64,000 nt of DNA from Gemmatimonadota bacterium. GTDB taxonomy: Bacteria; Gemmatimonadota; Gemmatimonadetes; Longimicrobiales; Gaopeijiaceae. Below the pieces are notes generated by a model. That model saw nothing but the letters and a program-made list of their open reading frames with translations, did not search any database and was not told where the DNA came from. The stretch lies in the NCBI GenBank assembly GCA_022571515.1, contig JACZXQ010000008.1, positions 1 through 64,000 on the forward strand. The letters are read 5' to 3'. The translations under genes and the position numbers were made by a program. The first letter of the stretch is position 1; the number at the start of each line of letters is the position of its first letter. Below, piece after piece: positions 42,630-53,874 of this stretch.

Positions 42630-43927
42630 TCACCGCCTCGCCCGGTATTTCTCCCATAGCTCCTTGTGCTTGTTGTCGAGGCTCACCTCGTTCCCGTTGA
42701 TGATCACGTGGAGCATCTGGGTCCGGATCTGTAGCGGGCTTCCGTCCGTGACGATCAGGTTGGCGAGCTTGCCGGCCTCGATCGTTCCGAGCTCATCTCC
42801 GAGGCCCAGAATCTCCGCCGGGTAACGCGTGATCGCCTTGATGGCTTCCTCTTCCGGTAGTCCAAACGCGACCGCGTTCGCCGCCTCGTAGGGAAGCGTC
42901 CTCGACGGGGGATTCGGCCCGGACGATGCCCATCCTGTCATGGCGAACCGCACACCCGCCTCATGCAGTTTGGCCGGGCCACTGAACGTCGTGTGGTACG
43001 GGTCGTCGCGGTTGGCGGGGACATTTTGCGTGGCCCGCAGCAACACAGGCACGTCATGCTCCGCCAGGAACTCGGCCTCTTTCCAGGCGTCCCGGCCGGA
43101 GACGATCACGATGCGTACGTCTTGCTCCTCGGCGAACCCGACCGCGTTGCGAATGTCGCGGGCCTGATCCGCCAAGACGAGCAGCGGGACCTCTCCGTCC
43201 AGCACGCGGACCATGGCTTCCATCTTGAGATCCCGGCGCGTGCTGCCCGCTTGAGCGGCCTGCTGGAACCGTCTCGCGTCATCGAACCAACCGCGAACCT
43301 TATCCAGCGCGTCTTCATAGCTCTCCTCAGCCTCAGAAAACGGGCCCGTCGGGCCGAAGCAACCGAACGTGGAGCAGCGCCTGGTCTGGATCGACGGGAA
43401 GCTCATCACCAGGCCGACCGTCTGCTCGATCAGCATTTCCTCGATCGTCCAGCCGTCCAGGTGGATCGCCGTGGCCTGACCGCCGATCCCGCCCCTCGCC
43501 GCTCCGGGAGCCGCGAGGGCGTGGGTCACGCCGTTCGCGCGCGTCACCGGTATGTGCTCGCTGGACGGGTGAATCGCCGTGGCCGCCGCCAGGTGCGGGT
43601 TGAAGTCGCCGCCTTCCGTGACGTCCATGGTGACGTCCACCGCGCTGACCTCGCCCAGGCCGATCTGGCTGAATGCGTCGAACATGCCCGGATAGACCTG
43701 CAGGCCGGCCGCATCGATTATGGTCGCGCCTGCGGGTGCCCGCACGCTGGCACCTACCGCAGTAATGCGCCCGTCCTCGATGACCACCGTTCCGACGGCG
43801 ATCGGCGGGCCGGTCAGTGTGTGGATCTCGCCACCGACGATCGCGATCGTCCGGGTCTGTGCCTGTATGGGTGCCGCGAACAGGACGGCAGCGCCCAGCG
43901 CGAAGACCGTCGATTTCGTGAACGCTT

Positions 43928-43931
<4 letters not shown>
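42630..43931 (-). CDS. Exported amidohydrolase-like protein, metal-binding HxH missing
   Basis: The 433-residue protein has a signal peptide (FALGAAVLFAAPIQAQ). It shows the amidohydrolase frame: TIAIVGGEIHTLTGPPIAVG, IIDAAGLQVYPGMFDAFSQI, and an end with LGTIEAGKLANLIVTDGSPL. In active members the strand after YPGMID carries HxH; here it is FDAFSQIG, so the first metal ligands are absent. It resembles the first half of the tandem protein encoded just upstream and overlaps it by ATGA. A regulatory or structural partner, or an altered active site, is possible. Confidence 0.85.
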
Positions 43932-46651
<2,720 letters not shown>

Positions 46652-46760
46652 GGGGGAAGCCCCTCCCTACCCGGTGACGTTGGTGAGCGGGAGAGAGTAG
46701 GTGCCAGGCTGGTCGGAGGCCAGGTGGTGGCAGGCTCATTCAACCATGTCGATGGACTCG

Positions 46761-46786
46761 ATGACCAGTTATGACTATCATATGAC
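46761..46786 (+). promoter_or_regulatory. ATGAC iterons upstream of the Phd/PIN pair
   Basis: ATGAC recurs at 46761, 46771 and 46782, about one helical turn apart. TATGA (46770-46774) and TCATA (46778-46782) form a 5-base inverted repeat with a 3-base spacer. The array ends two bases before the chosen antitoxin ATG and is a candidate operator. Confidence 0.45.
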
Positions 46787-46787
46787 C

Positions 46788-47051
46788 ATGAGACGAATTG
46801 GTGTCGCGGAATTCAAGGCCCGGCTGAGTGAGCACCTCCGTTACGTGCGGAGGGGACATGTGGTCACCGTGCTCGACCGAGATACGCCGATCGTGCGGGT
46901 GGTCCCACACGAGCGGGCCGGGGTCGCGAACATCCGAGAACCAGGTGGGCGAGTCTTGCGCTTTCAGGACGTGCCAGTGCCTTCGCTGGGCGAGAACGTC
47001 GAGATCGATGTGGTGGCGCTGCTCCTGGAAGAGCGGCAAGCGGGGAGGTGA
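46788..47051 (+). CDS. Phd/YefM-type antitoxin paired with a PIN toxin
   Basis: The chosen ATG at 46788 gives 87 residues beginning RRIGVAEFKARLSEHLRYVR, then GHVVTVLDRDTPIVRVVP. This is a Phd fold with the usual N-terminal DNA-binding part and a C-terminal toxin-binding tail ending LLEERQAGR. A start at 46782 is also possible. The stop overlaps the toxin's GTG (GTGA). Pairing a Phd-type antitoxin with a PIN toxin is a known hybrid arrangement. Confidence 0.88.
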   Translation: MRRIGVAEFKARLSEHLRYVRRGHVVTVLDRDTPIVRVVPHERAGVANIREPGGRVLRFQDVPVPSLGENVEIDVVALLLEERQAGR

Positions 47052-47464
47052 TCGCCTACCTGGACTCGTCGATCATCCTGCGGGTCGTCCTCGGCCAGGG
47101 AGACCGCCTCGAGGAGTGGGACGAGATCCACACGGGCGTCGCCAGCGCCCTGGTCCAGGTCGAGTGCCTGCGGGCGCTCGACCGCCTTCGATTCCAGACC
47201 TCGCTCCCGGTGGACCAGTTGACCGCCCTGCGCGAGACGGTCTTCAGGCTCACCGAAGAGCTCCATGTGGTCGAGCTCTCGCCGGTCGTCCTGGATCGGG
47301 CGTCGCAACCCTTCGCAACGCCGCTCGGAACTCTGGGCGCGTTTCATTTGACGACAGCCATGCTTTGGCGCGAAATGCGCGGGGAGGAGATCGTCATGGC
47401 TACGCACGATGTTGCGCTTGCGACAGCCGCACGGGCGAGCGGATTGAGGGCGATCGGGGTGTAG
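47048..47464 (+). CDS. PIN-domain toxin with one catalytic aspartate replaced
   Basis: The 138-residue protein begins IAYLDSSIILRVVLGQ (Asp6) and has VQVECLRALDRLR (Glu39). A C-terminal EIVMATHDVALATAARASGL supplies a fourth acidic residue. The third position, normally DAxHLATA, is GAFHLTTA here, so that aspartate is missing. Metal coordination may be weakened. It is coupled by a 4-base overlap to the antitoxin upstream. Confidence 0.85.
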   Translation: MIAYLDSSIILRVVLGQGDRLEEWDEIHTGVASALVQVECLRALDRLRFQTSLPVDQLTALRETVFRLTEELHVVELSPVVLDRASQPFATPLGTLGAFHLTTAMLWREMRGEEIVMATHDVALATAARASGLRAIGV

Positions 47465-47539
47465 GGTATCGTCAGAGGTGGGTCCCTGAGGCGGGCTCGA
47501 GCCTACCCTGCTAGGTTTTGGGCCCCGAAAGGAACGTGT

Positions 47540-48613
47540 ATGGAAGTACGTGTAACGAACCTCGCCGCCGCGTTGCTCCTACTCGTGTCCTTCTGGCCCA
47601 CACCGGTGGCGGGACAACGCGAGGTGACCATGAGTGTGCGCGGCCTCACCGCCGTGGCCGGTCTCAAAGTCGGCCACCACACCCTGGACGGACGGCCTAC
47701 CGGGTGCACCGTGATCCTGGCCGAAGAGGGCTTCGTGGGTGGCGTCGACGTTCGTGGTGGCGCTCCGGGGACCCGAGAGACCGACCTCCTCGATCCGGTC
47801 AACACGGTCCAGAACGTCAACGCCGTAGTGCTCTCGGGAGGAAGCGCGTTCGGGCTGGATGCGGCCGGAGGCGTGATGCGCTTTCTGGAGGAGCGGGGGA
47901 GCGGCTACCGGGTCGGGTCCAACGTGGTGCCCATCGTGGTGGGCGCCATCCTGTACGACCTGTCCGTAGGCGACGATCCGTCGATCCGGCCGGGGGCCGA
48001 CTGCGGCTTCAGGGCGGCGAGCGCGGCCACGAGCGATTCGCCTGAAGAGGGAAGCGTGGGTGCGGGAGCGGGCGCGACCGTGGGCAAGCTTCGGGGCATG
48101 GCGCGGGCCATGAAGGGTGGTGTGGGCACGGCGTCCATTACGCTGGAGAGCGGCCTTACCGTGGCGGCGCTTGTCGTGGTCAACGCGGTGGGTGACGTGG
48201 TGGACCCTGCTACCAACCGAGTCGTCGCAGGTGTCCGGACCGAGGATGGAACCGCCCTGGCCGACGCCCGACTGCTGATTCGCGATGGGCAGCAGCCCTC
48301 GGGACCGGGAACTGGAGCCAACACGACCCTCGGCGTGGTCGCCACGAACGCCGGCCTCACCCAGGCCGAGGCCACCAAGGTGGCCCGCATGGCCCAGGAT
48401 GGCCTCGCGCGTGCGCTCTACCCGGCCCACACCCCGGAAGACGGCGACACCGTGTTCTCGTTGGCCACGGGCGCGTATACGGGTCAGGCGTCCGTCGGCA
48501 CGATCGGTGCGCTCGCGGCCGACGTGGTGGTCGAGGCGATCCTGCGCGCCGTGAGGAATGCCGAGGGCTTGCCGGGCCTCCCGTCCGTGAGTGACCTGAA
48601 CGGGGGCCGATGA
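47540..48613 (+). CDS. P1/S58-family (DmpA-type) aminopeptidase, exported
   Basis: The 357-residue protein has a signal peptide (LAAALLLLVSFWPTPVAG). The DmpA/P1 fold is shown by GLKVGHHTLDGRPTGCTVIL, VVLSGGSAFGLDAAGGVMR, SVGAGAGATVGKLRG, and GANTTLGVVATNAGL. The enzyme self-cleaves at a threonine/serine in the last region to create the nucleophile (family knowledge). It removes N-terminal residues, including D- and beta-amino acids in some members. It overlaps the following symporter gene by ATGA, so it probably releases the substrate that the symporter takes up. Confidence 0.92.
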   Translation: MEVRVTNLAAALLLLVSFWPTPVAGQREVTMSVRGLTAVAGLKVGHHTLDGRPTGCTVILAEEGFVGGVDVRGGAPGTRETDLLDPVNTVQNVNAVVLSGGSAFGLDAAGGVMRFLEERGSGYRVGSNVVPIVVGAILYDLSVGDDPSIRPGADCGFRAASAATSDSPEEGSVGAGAGATVGKLRGMARAMKGGVGTASITLESGLTVAALVVVNAVGDVVDPATNRVVAGVRTEDGTALADARLLIRDGQQPSGPGTGANTTLGVVATNAGLTQAEATKVARMAQDGLARALYPAHTPEDGDTVFSLATGAYTGQASVGTIGALAADVVVEAILRAVRNAEGLPGLPSVSDLNGGR

Positions 48614-50004
48614 CCCTCTACCTGGGGCTTCTCCTGGCCTATTCGGCCGGGCTCATCGGCATGGGGCTATGGCTGGGCCGGAAGGTCGATAGTGCCGGTG
48701 CGTTCTTCGTGGCCGACCGCCGCCTGGGCGCTCTTCCGGTTTTCGCGACCGTTCTGGCCGCCAACATCGGTGCGGGCTCCACCATGGGGGCCGCGGGCCT
48801 CGGCTACCGCGACGGGCTGTCCAGCTGGTGGTGGGTCGGCTCCGCGGGGATCGGCACGCTGGGGCTGGCGTTCTGGGTGGGGCCCCGTATCTGGCGTGTG
48901 GCCACCCAGAACGGCCTCTACACCGTGGGCGACTACCTGGAGCTACGCTATGGCCGCTCGGTCCGAGCGATCATCGCGGCCCTGCTGTGGGTGGGCACGC
49001 CCGCCATCCTGGCCGGCCAGCTCATCGCGATGTCGGACATCCTCGAGGTGGTGGCCGGCACGCCGCCCTGGGCGGGGGCGCTGGCGGGTGGGGTGGTCAT
49101 CACGATCTACTTCACAGCCGGCGGGCTGCTCACGTCGGCTTGGGTGAACCTGGTGCAGCTCGTGGTCATCTTGGTCGGGTTCGCGGTGGCCGTGCCCTGG
49201 GCGCTCGGGGCGGTGGGGGGGTGGGGGGCGGTGGTCGCCGCCGCGCCCCCGACGGGCGACTACCTGAACTTCTGGCAGGGCGGTCAGTCGGGTTGGATGT
49301 ACCTTGCCCTCCTGGCACCCGCGTTCGTCATCTCACCCGGGCTCTTGCAGAAGGCGTACGGGGCGATCGACGAACGCGCGATCAGAGTGGGTCTGGGGGC
49401 CGCCGGCGTCGCGTTGTTGGTCTTCGCGATCGCTCCGCCCGTGCTTGGGATGATCGCGCGCGTCTTGGATCCAACGCTCTTGAACCCCGAGCACGCGCTG
49501 CCCACCGTGTTCGTGCTGGGACTTCCGGTCGCCCTCGGCGCGCTCGCGCTCGCGGCCGTGCTGTCGGCGGAGATGAGCTCCGCTGATGCGATCCTCTTCA
49601 TGCTGGCGACGTCCCTCTCGAAGGATCTCTACAAGCGGTTCCTACGGCCGGATGCCGACGAGGCGGAGGTGCTCCGTGTGGCCCGTCGGGCGGCGCTGGC
49701 CGGCGGCGTGATCGGGATCGGGTTGGCCCTCGTGCTGCCGTCCGTGATCGCCGCCCTGAGCATCTTCTACGCGCTGGTAGGCGTGAGCTTGTTCGTTCCG
49801 GTGGCGGTGGGCCTGTACACCCGACGGCCGGGAGTCCCGGAAGCCATGGCGGCCATCGTGGGTGGCGTGGCTGTGTTGGTGGCGCTGCGATTGGGGCTGC
49901 CGGACGGTGGGCACGCTCTGCTCGACCCCACGCTCATCGGCCTGGTGGTGTCGGGGGTGTTGTTCGGGGCGGTGTTCGCGGTGCGGCGCGTGATCGCGGA
50001 GTAG
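48610..50004 (+). CDS. Sodium/solute symporter (SSS family)
   Basis: The 464-residue protein has about 12-13 membrane helices and SSS signatures: an N-terminal DSAGAFFVADRRLGALPVFA, GYRDGLSSWWWVGSAGIG, YTVGDYLELRYGRSVRAI, and AVLSAEMSSADAILFMLATS. These carry sodium-coupled uptake of amino acids, sugars or similar compounds across the inner membrane. Start and stop positions are fixed by overlap with the upstream P1 peptidase (ATGA). The pairing suggests import of amino acids or dipeptides freed by that enzyme. Confidence 0.92.
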   Translation: MTLYLGLLLAYSAGLIGMGLWLGRKVDSAGAFFVADRRLGALPVFATVLAANIGAGSTMGAAGLGYRDGLSSWWWVGSAGIGTLGLAFWVGPRIWRVATQNGLYTVGDYLELRYGRSVRAIIAALLWVGTPAILAGQLIAMSDILEVVAGTPPWAGALAGGVVITIYFTAGGLLTSAWVNLVQLVVILVGFAVAVPWALGAVGGWGAVVAAAPPTGDYLNFWQGGQSGWMYLALLAPAFVISPGLLQKAYGAIDERAIRVGLGAAGVALLVFAIAPPVLGMIARVLDPTLLNPEHALPTVFVLGLPVALGALALAAVLSAEMSSADAILFMLATSLSKDLYKRFLRPDADEAEVLRVARRAALAGGVIGIGLALVLPSVIAALSIFYALVGVSLFVPVAVGLYTRRPGVPEAMAAIVGGVAVLVALRLGLPDGGHALLDPTLIGLVVSGVLFGAVFAVRRVIAE

Positions 50005-50006
50005 CA

Positions 50007-50111
50007 GGCAGGCGCCAGCTGCTGGGCGGGTAGTGGGGCAGCCGCGGCGAGCAACACCCCGAGAAGGCCAATGGCGATGGTCCTGGTAAGCTCGAGGCGT
50101 TTGGACACCAT
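50007..50111 (-). pseudogene. Signal-peptide fragment of a lost secreted protein
   Basis: A minus-strand ATG at 50111 opens a good Sec signal peptide (LTRTIAIGLLGVLLAAAAPL then PAQQLAPA). It then runs into the antisense of the symporter's 3' end, with no further domain sense. Only the first 35 or so codons of some exported protein remain. Confidence 0.5.
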
Positions 50112-50239
50112 TGCGGTGTAGGCGCTTACGTCGGAATCTTCAGGAACGAGATGAAATTAGCCCTTTGAGCCCGGATGAGCACGACGGAACTCCGCACGTT
50201 ACGACGCTCTTGGTCCTCATCATCAATGGAGGTCTCCCA

Positions 50240-50428
50240 ATGAAACCGGCTGCGCGTATTTCAGTACTGTTCCTCGCCGCCGTGGCGGTGCTCCATGTTC
50301 TACGACTCGTCTTCCAGGTGCAAGCCACCGCAGGCACCGTAACGATTCCCATGTGGGCCAGCCTGTTCGGCGTACTCGTACCGGGAGGGCTCGCCGTGTG
50401 GCTGTGGCGGGAACAGCGGCAGGGGTGA
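50240..50428 (+). CDS. Small membrane protein, 62 residues
   Basis: The ATG at 50240 has GGAGG 7 bases upstream. The protein has two predicted membrane helices (RISVLFLAAVAVLHVLRLVF and MWASLFGVLVPGGLAVWLW) joined by a short loop and ends in WREQRQG. Similar two-helix proteins are widespread and uncharacterised. A longer in-frame start at 50111 would add a charged, non-conserved leader and is less likely. Confidence 0.75.
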   Translation: MKPAARISVLFLAAVAVLHVLRLVFQVQATAGTVTIPMWASLFGVLVPGGLAVWLWREQRQG

Positions 50429-50522
50429 GCTGGCCGGTCGCCTTGCCGCCCACGGCTCGGCTCGGCATCATGGTTGCCTGGCTGAACGACCACATCCCAT
50501 GGCGTGTAACCTGGAGCTTTCC

Positions 50523-51695
50523 ATGACCCGTATCGCTACGAGCCTCTGTGCGACCAGCGTCCTGTTTTTGGCTGTGATGGTCGCGCCTGCCCGAGCGCAG
50601 GAAGACGACGGGGTCCACCAAACCCATCTCGCCAGCTTCCAGGTCGTGACCGTTGCCGAGGGTCTCGATCACCCGTGGTCGATGGCGTTCCTGCCAAACG
50701 GCGACATGCTGTTCACGGAGCGTGCGGGCCGGCTCCGCATCATCCGCGACGGCGTGCTCCAGGCGGATTCCATCGCTGGCGTGCCGGCCGTGCGAGCCCA
50801 GGGCCAGGGCGGCCTTCTCGAGGTGGCGCTCCACCCCAACTTCGCTCAGAACCGGCTGATCTACCTCACGTTCTCCAAGCCCAACGCCGACGCGAGCGAG
50901 GGCACGACCGCTCTGGTGCGTGGGCGGTTCGACGGTGAGCGGCTGACGGACGTAGAGGAACTCTTCGAGGCCAAGGCCTGGAGCCGTCGAGGGGCCCACT
51001 TCGGCTCGCGGATCGCCTTCGATGGGGACGGCTACCTCTTCATGACCGTGGGTGACCGGGGCGCGAACCCGGATCCGGCCACGGTGAACAGCCACCCAGC
51101 CCAGGATCTCTCGAACCACCAGGGCACGGTAATCCGCCTGCACGACGACGGCCGGGTGCCGGACGACAACCCGTTCGTGGGGCGCCCCGGCGCGCTGCCC
51201 GAGATCTGGAGCTACGGCCACCGAAACCTACAGGGTCTGGCGTTCCATCCGGAAACGGGTGACCTGTGGAATGATGAGCACGGTCCGCAGGGCGGTGACG
51301 AGCTGAACCTGATCCTGCCCGGGCGCAATTACGGGTGGCCGGTGATCGGATACGGGCTGCAGTACGGCGGCACGGTGATCCACGCCAGCACGCGGCAGGA
51401 GGGCATGGAGCAGCCCCGCCATTACTGGGTGCCGTCCATCGCCACGTCGGGGCTGCTTTTTTATACGGGCGACGCGTTTCCTGGTTGGAAGGGCAGCGTG
51501 TTCGTGGGCGGTCTCGTCGGACAGCAGCTCGCGCGGCTCACGCTCGACGGCCAGCATGTCACGGGTGAGGAGACCCTGCTCGAGGGTTTCGGGCGCATTC
51601 GTGATATCCGCCAGGGGCCCGACGGCTTCATCTATCTGGCTATCGACGCCCGGCGCGGTGGTCGTACGCCAATCGTTCGGCTGGAGCCGAGGTAG
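50523..51695 (+). CDS. PQQ-dependent aldose sugar dehydrogenase-like (YliI family), exported
   Basis: The start at 50523 gives 390 residues with a signal peptide (SVLFLAVMVAPARAQ). A six-bladed soluble glucose dehydrogenase-type propeller follows: VVTVAEGLDHPWSMAFLPNG, RAQGQGGLLEVALHPNF, HFGSRIAFDGDGYLFMTVGD, EIWSYGHRNLQGLAFHP, and WNDEHGPQGGDELNLI. Ligands for PQQ and calcium lie in these motifs in YliI/Asd. It would oxidise sugars in the periplasm and pass electrons to the respiratory chain. It appears monocistronic. Confidence 0.9.
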   Translation: MTRIATSLCATSVLFLAVMVAPARAQEDDGVHQTHLASFQVVTVAEGLDHPWSMAFLPNGDMLFTERAGRLRIIRDGVLQADSIAGVPAVRAQGQGGLLEVALHPNFAQNRLIYLTFSKPNADASEGTTALVRGRFDGERLTDVEELFEAKAWSRRGAHFGSRIAFDGDGYLFMTVGDRGANPDPATVNSHPAQDLSNHQGTVIRLHDDGRVPDDNPFVGRPGALPEIWSYGHRNLQGLAFHPETGDLWNDEHGPQGGDELNLILPGRNYGWPVIGYGLQYGGTVIHASTRQEGMEQPRHYWVPSIATSGLLFYTGDAFPGWKGSVFVGGLVGQQLARLTLDGQHVTGEETLLEGFGRIRDIRQGPDGFIYLAIDARRGGRTPIVRLEPR

Positions 51696-51832
51696 GGTTC
51701 GCGCTCAACGGTTCGGGTGCGCGGCGTTTCTTATCAGGGACACCCGACGCACTTTCGGAGGATGGAAGCGCCGTCTAGCATGCGGGGCACCAAGTAACGG
51801 GTAAGGCGCAAAACGATCCGGAGGATTCCACC

Positions 51833-52999
51833 ATGCAACACCGTTCGAAGTCCAAGCTCGCTCGGGCAGGGCGCACACTCCTGATCCTGGGCTCTGCCGT
51901 CGCGCTCATGAGTTGGACGCCGGTCTCCGTGGACGCGCAGGCTGGTCAACAGGCCCGTAGCGGTGGCCGCGGTGGGCAGCAACAGGGTCCGCGCGTGAGG
52001 AATCCCCGGAGCACGCGGCGCGTGTTGGGTGGCGTTCCCATGACCGCGGCAGACAGCGTCATTCAGGCCGTCGTCGAGCGTCTCGACTTCGACAGCTACA
52101 AGAACATCCTGAAGGGGCTGACCGAGTTCGGTGACCGCGAGCAGGGCACGCAGCGCAACGCCGACGCCATCGACTGGATCGAAGCCCAACTCCAGGGCTG
52201 GGGCTACGAGACGGGGCGGATCCACTACGAGTACACACCGCGCCGGCCGGAGGGCAGCGAGCCGCAACCTCGCCAAGAGGTCTACGCGACCAAGGTGGGC
52301 AGCACCACTCCCGGTGAGATGTACATCATCGGTGCCCACATGGACGGGCGGGGTGGTGGAGAGGCCGCGAACGACGACGGCTCCGGAACGGCTCTGGTGA
52401 TGGAGATCGCCCGTGCGCTCGCGGCAGCCGACATCGAGTCCGCTCGCTCGATCAGGTTCGCGCTGTGGAACAACGAGGAGACGGGTTTGAACGGCGCGCG
52501 CGCCTACGTGGAGCAGCGCGCCCCGCTACAGGGCATCGAGGATCCTCCGGGTTCCGGCGAGTTTCCCGAACCCACATGGCTCGGCATGATCCAGCACGAC
52601 ATGATGCTGTGGGACCACGGCAATCCGGTGACGTACAATCAGGCGCTCGATGCCGACGTGGACATCGAGTTCCAACTGAATTCCGCGATGGCGGGCGAAT
52701 CGGCCCAACTCGCGCTGGTGCTCCTGAATTCCAACCGGTTGTTCGCCACCGACTATCCGGCGGTGATGAGCAATGCGATGAGCAACACCGACTCGGGCCC
52801 GTTCCAGGACCTCGTGGCGGCAGTGAGCCTCAGGGAGAACCGCCGCCTCTATGAGACGGGCAACCGGGCCAACCCGCATTGGCACCAGCCGACCGACCTG
52901 TTCGTGACCTTCTCGGACGACGACTTTCGGCTCGGCTTCAACGCGGCCCAGACGACGCTCGGCGCGATTGCGAGGCTGGCCGGCGTGCACATCAGGTAG
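51833..52999 (+). CDS. Secreted M28-family zinc aminopeptidase
   Basis: The 388-residue protein has a signal region (LLILGSAVALMSWTPVSVDA) and GGAGG before the ATG. The zinc site is intact: His169 in IIGAHMDG, Asp181 in NDDGSGT, Glu215-Glu216 in LWNNEETGLNGA, and a late HWHQPTD. These are co-catalytic di-zinc aminopeptidases. It is followed after 7 bases by a TonB-plug-like protein gene and may form an operon with it. Confidence 0.92.
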   Translation: MQHRSKSKLARAGRTLLILGSAVALMSWTPVSVDAQAGQQARSGGRGGQQQGPRVRNPRSTRRVLGGVPMTAADSVIQAVVERLDFDSYKNILKGLTEFGDREQGTQRNADAIDWIEAQLQGWGYETGRIHYEYTPRRPEGSEPQPRQEVYATKVGSTTPGEMYIIGAHMDGRGGGEAANDDGSGTALVMEIARALAAADIESARSIRFALWNNEETGLNGARAYVEQRAPLQGIEDPPGSGEFPEPTWLGMIQHDMMLWDHGNPVTYNQALDADVDIEFQLNSAMAGESAQLALVLLNSNRLFATDYPAVMSNAMSNTDSGPFQDLVAAVSLRENRRLYETGNRANPHWHQPTDLFVTFSDDDFRLGFNAAQTTLGAIARLAGVHIR

Positions 53000-53006
53000 C
53001 TTTGGG

Positions 53007-53759
53007 ATGAGAAACTTCAAGCTGCTCGTGGTCCTGGCCGTGATCGGCACGCCGATCGCGCTGAAGGCTCAGGTCGTGCAAGGCCGTTTGCTGGAATCCG
53101 GTACCCGACGGCCCGTCGTGTCGGCCATGATCTCCCTGGTCGACTCGACGGGCGTGGTAGTACAAGAGGCCATGTCGGGCATGGACGGATCGTTCCGCAT
53201 TCAGGCCCCCGAGCCCGGCGCGTACTACATCCTCGCCGAGGGCCTGGGGTATGCTCCCTTCCTGGAGGGCGTGGAATTGGGAGAGGGCGGCTTCCTGCCT
53301 GTCGAATTATTCCTGGAGCCCAAACCCGTCATGCTGGATTCGCTCGTGGCCACGATCAGCCGGGTCCAGACGATTCGATACCTCAAGACCATGGGATACT
53401 ACCAGAGGATGCAGTCGGGCTTCGGCCACTTCATCACTCCACAGGACATTGCAGACCGGCCCTTCTTCAAGATTGCCGACCACCTGCGCAATGTACCTCG
53501 CGTTTCAACGGGCACCGGGTTCTTGGGGACGGAGGTGCTCCTGAGGGGGCCTTCGGGCTACTGCGTGCCACGGATCGTGGTGGACGGCCTCGTGGTGGTG
53601 AGCGTTGCAGGTAGTGCCGTAATCGACCAGGTCGTCGCCCCGGAGGACATCGCGGCCATGGAGATCTATACCGGCGTTGCGCAGCTTCCCCTCGAATACG
53701 CCTCCATCAACACCTGTGGCGCGATCCTCATTTGGACCAAGGGGTCGCACGGAGGCTGA
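53007..53759 (+). CDS. Orphan carboxypeptidase-regulatory plus TonB-plug protein without a barrel
   Basis: This 250-residue protein has a signal peptide (LLVVLAVIGTPIALKAQ). Then comes a carboxypeptidase-regulatory-like beta-sandwich (VVQGRLLESGTRRPVVSAMI, SGMDGSFRIQAPEPGAYYIL, about 22-100). A plug-like domain follows (LRNVPRVSTGTGFLG, VLLRGPSGYCVPRIVVDGLV, VVAPEDIAAMEIYTG) to the end. In full TonB receptors a barrel of about 500 residues would follow; here a stop codon comes after ILIWTKGSHGG. Such short proteins recur in Gemmatimonadota and may be real, non-channel outer-membrane proteins. Confidence 0.8.
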   Translation: MRNFKLLVVLAVIGTPIALKAQVVQGRLLESGTRRPVVSAMISLVDSTGVVVQEAMSGMDGSFRIQAPEPGAYYILAEGLGYAPFLEGVELGEGGFLPVELFLEPKPVMLDSLVATISRVQTIRYLKTMGYYQRMQSGFGHFITPQDIADRPFFKIADHLRNVPRVSTGTGFLGTEVLLRGPSGYCVPRIVVDGLVVVSVAGSAVIDQVVAPEDIAAMEIYTGVAQLPLEYASINTCGAILIWTKGSHGG

Positions 53760-53874
53760 GGGAGGTGCAGATCACGTAGCCATGCCGGCGCTGGTGTCGC
53801 CGCGATCCCCCACCGTAGATTCCCCGTCCCCACCCCGACTCGTGGAGTCGTAGGCCTTCCTGGAGGTAGCCGTC

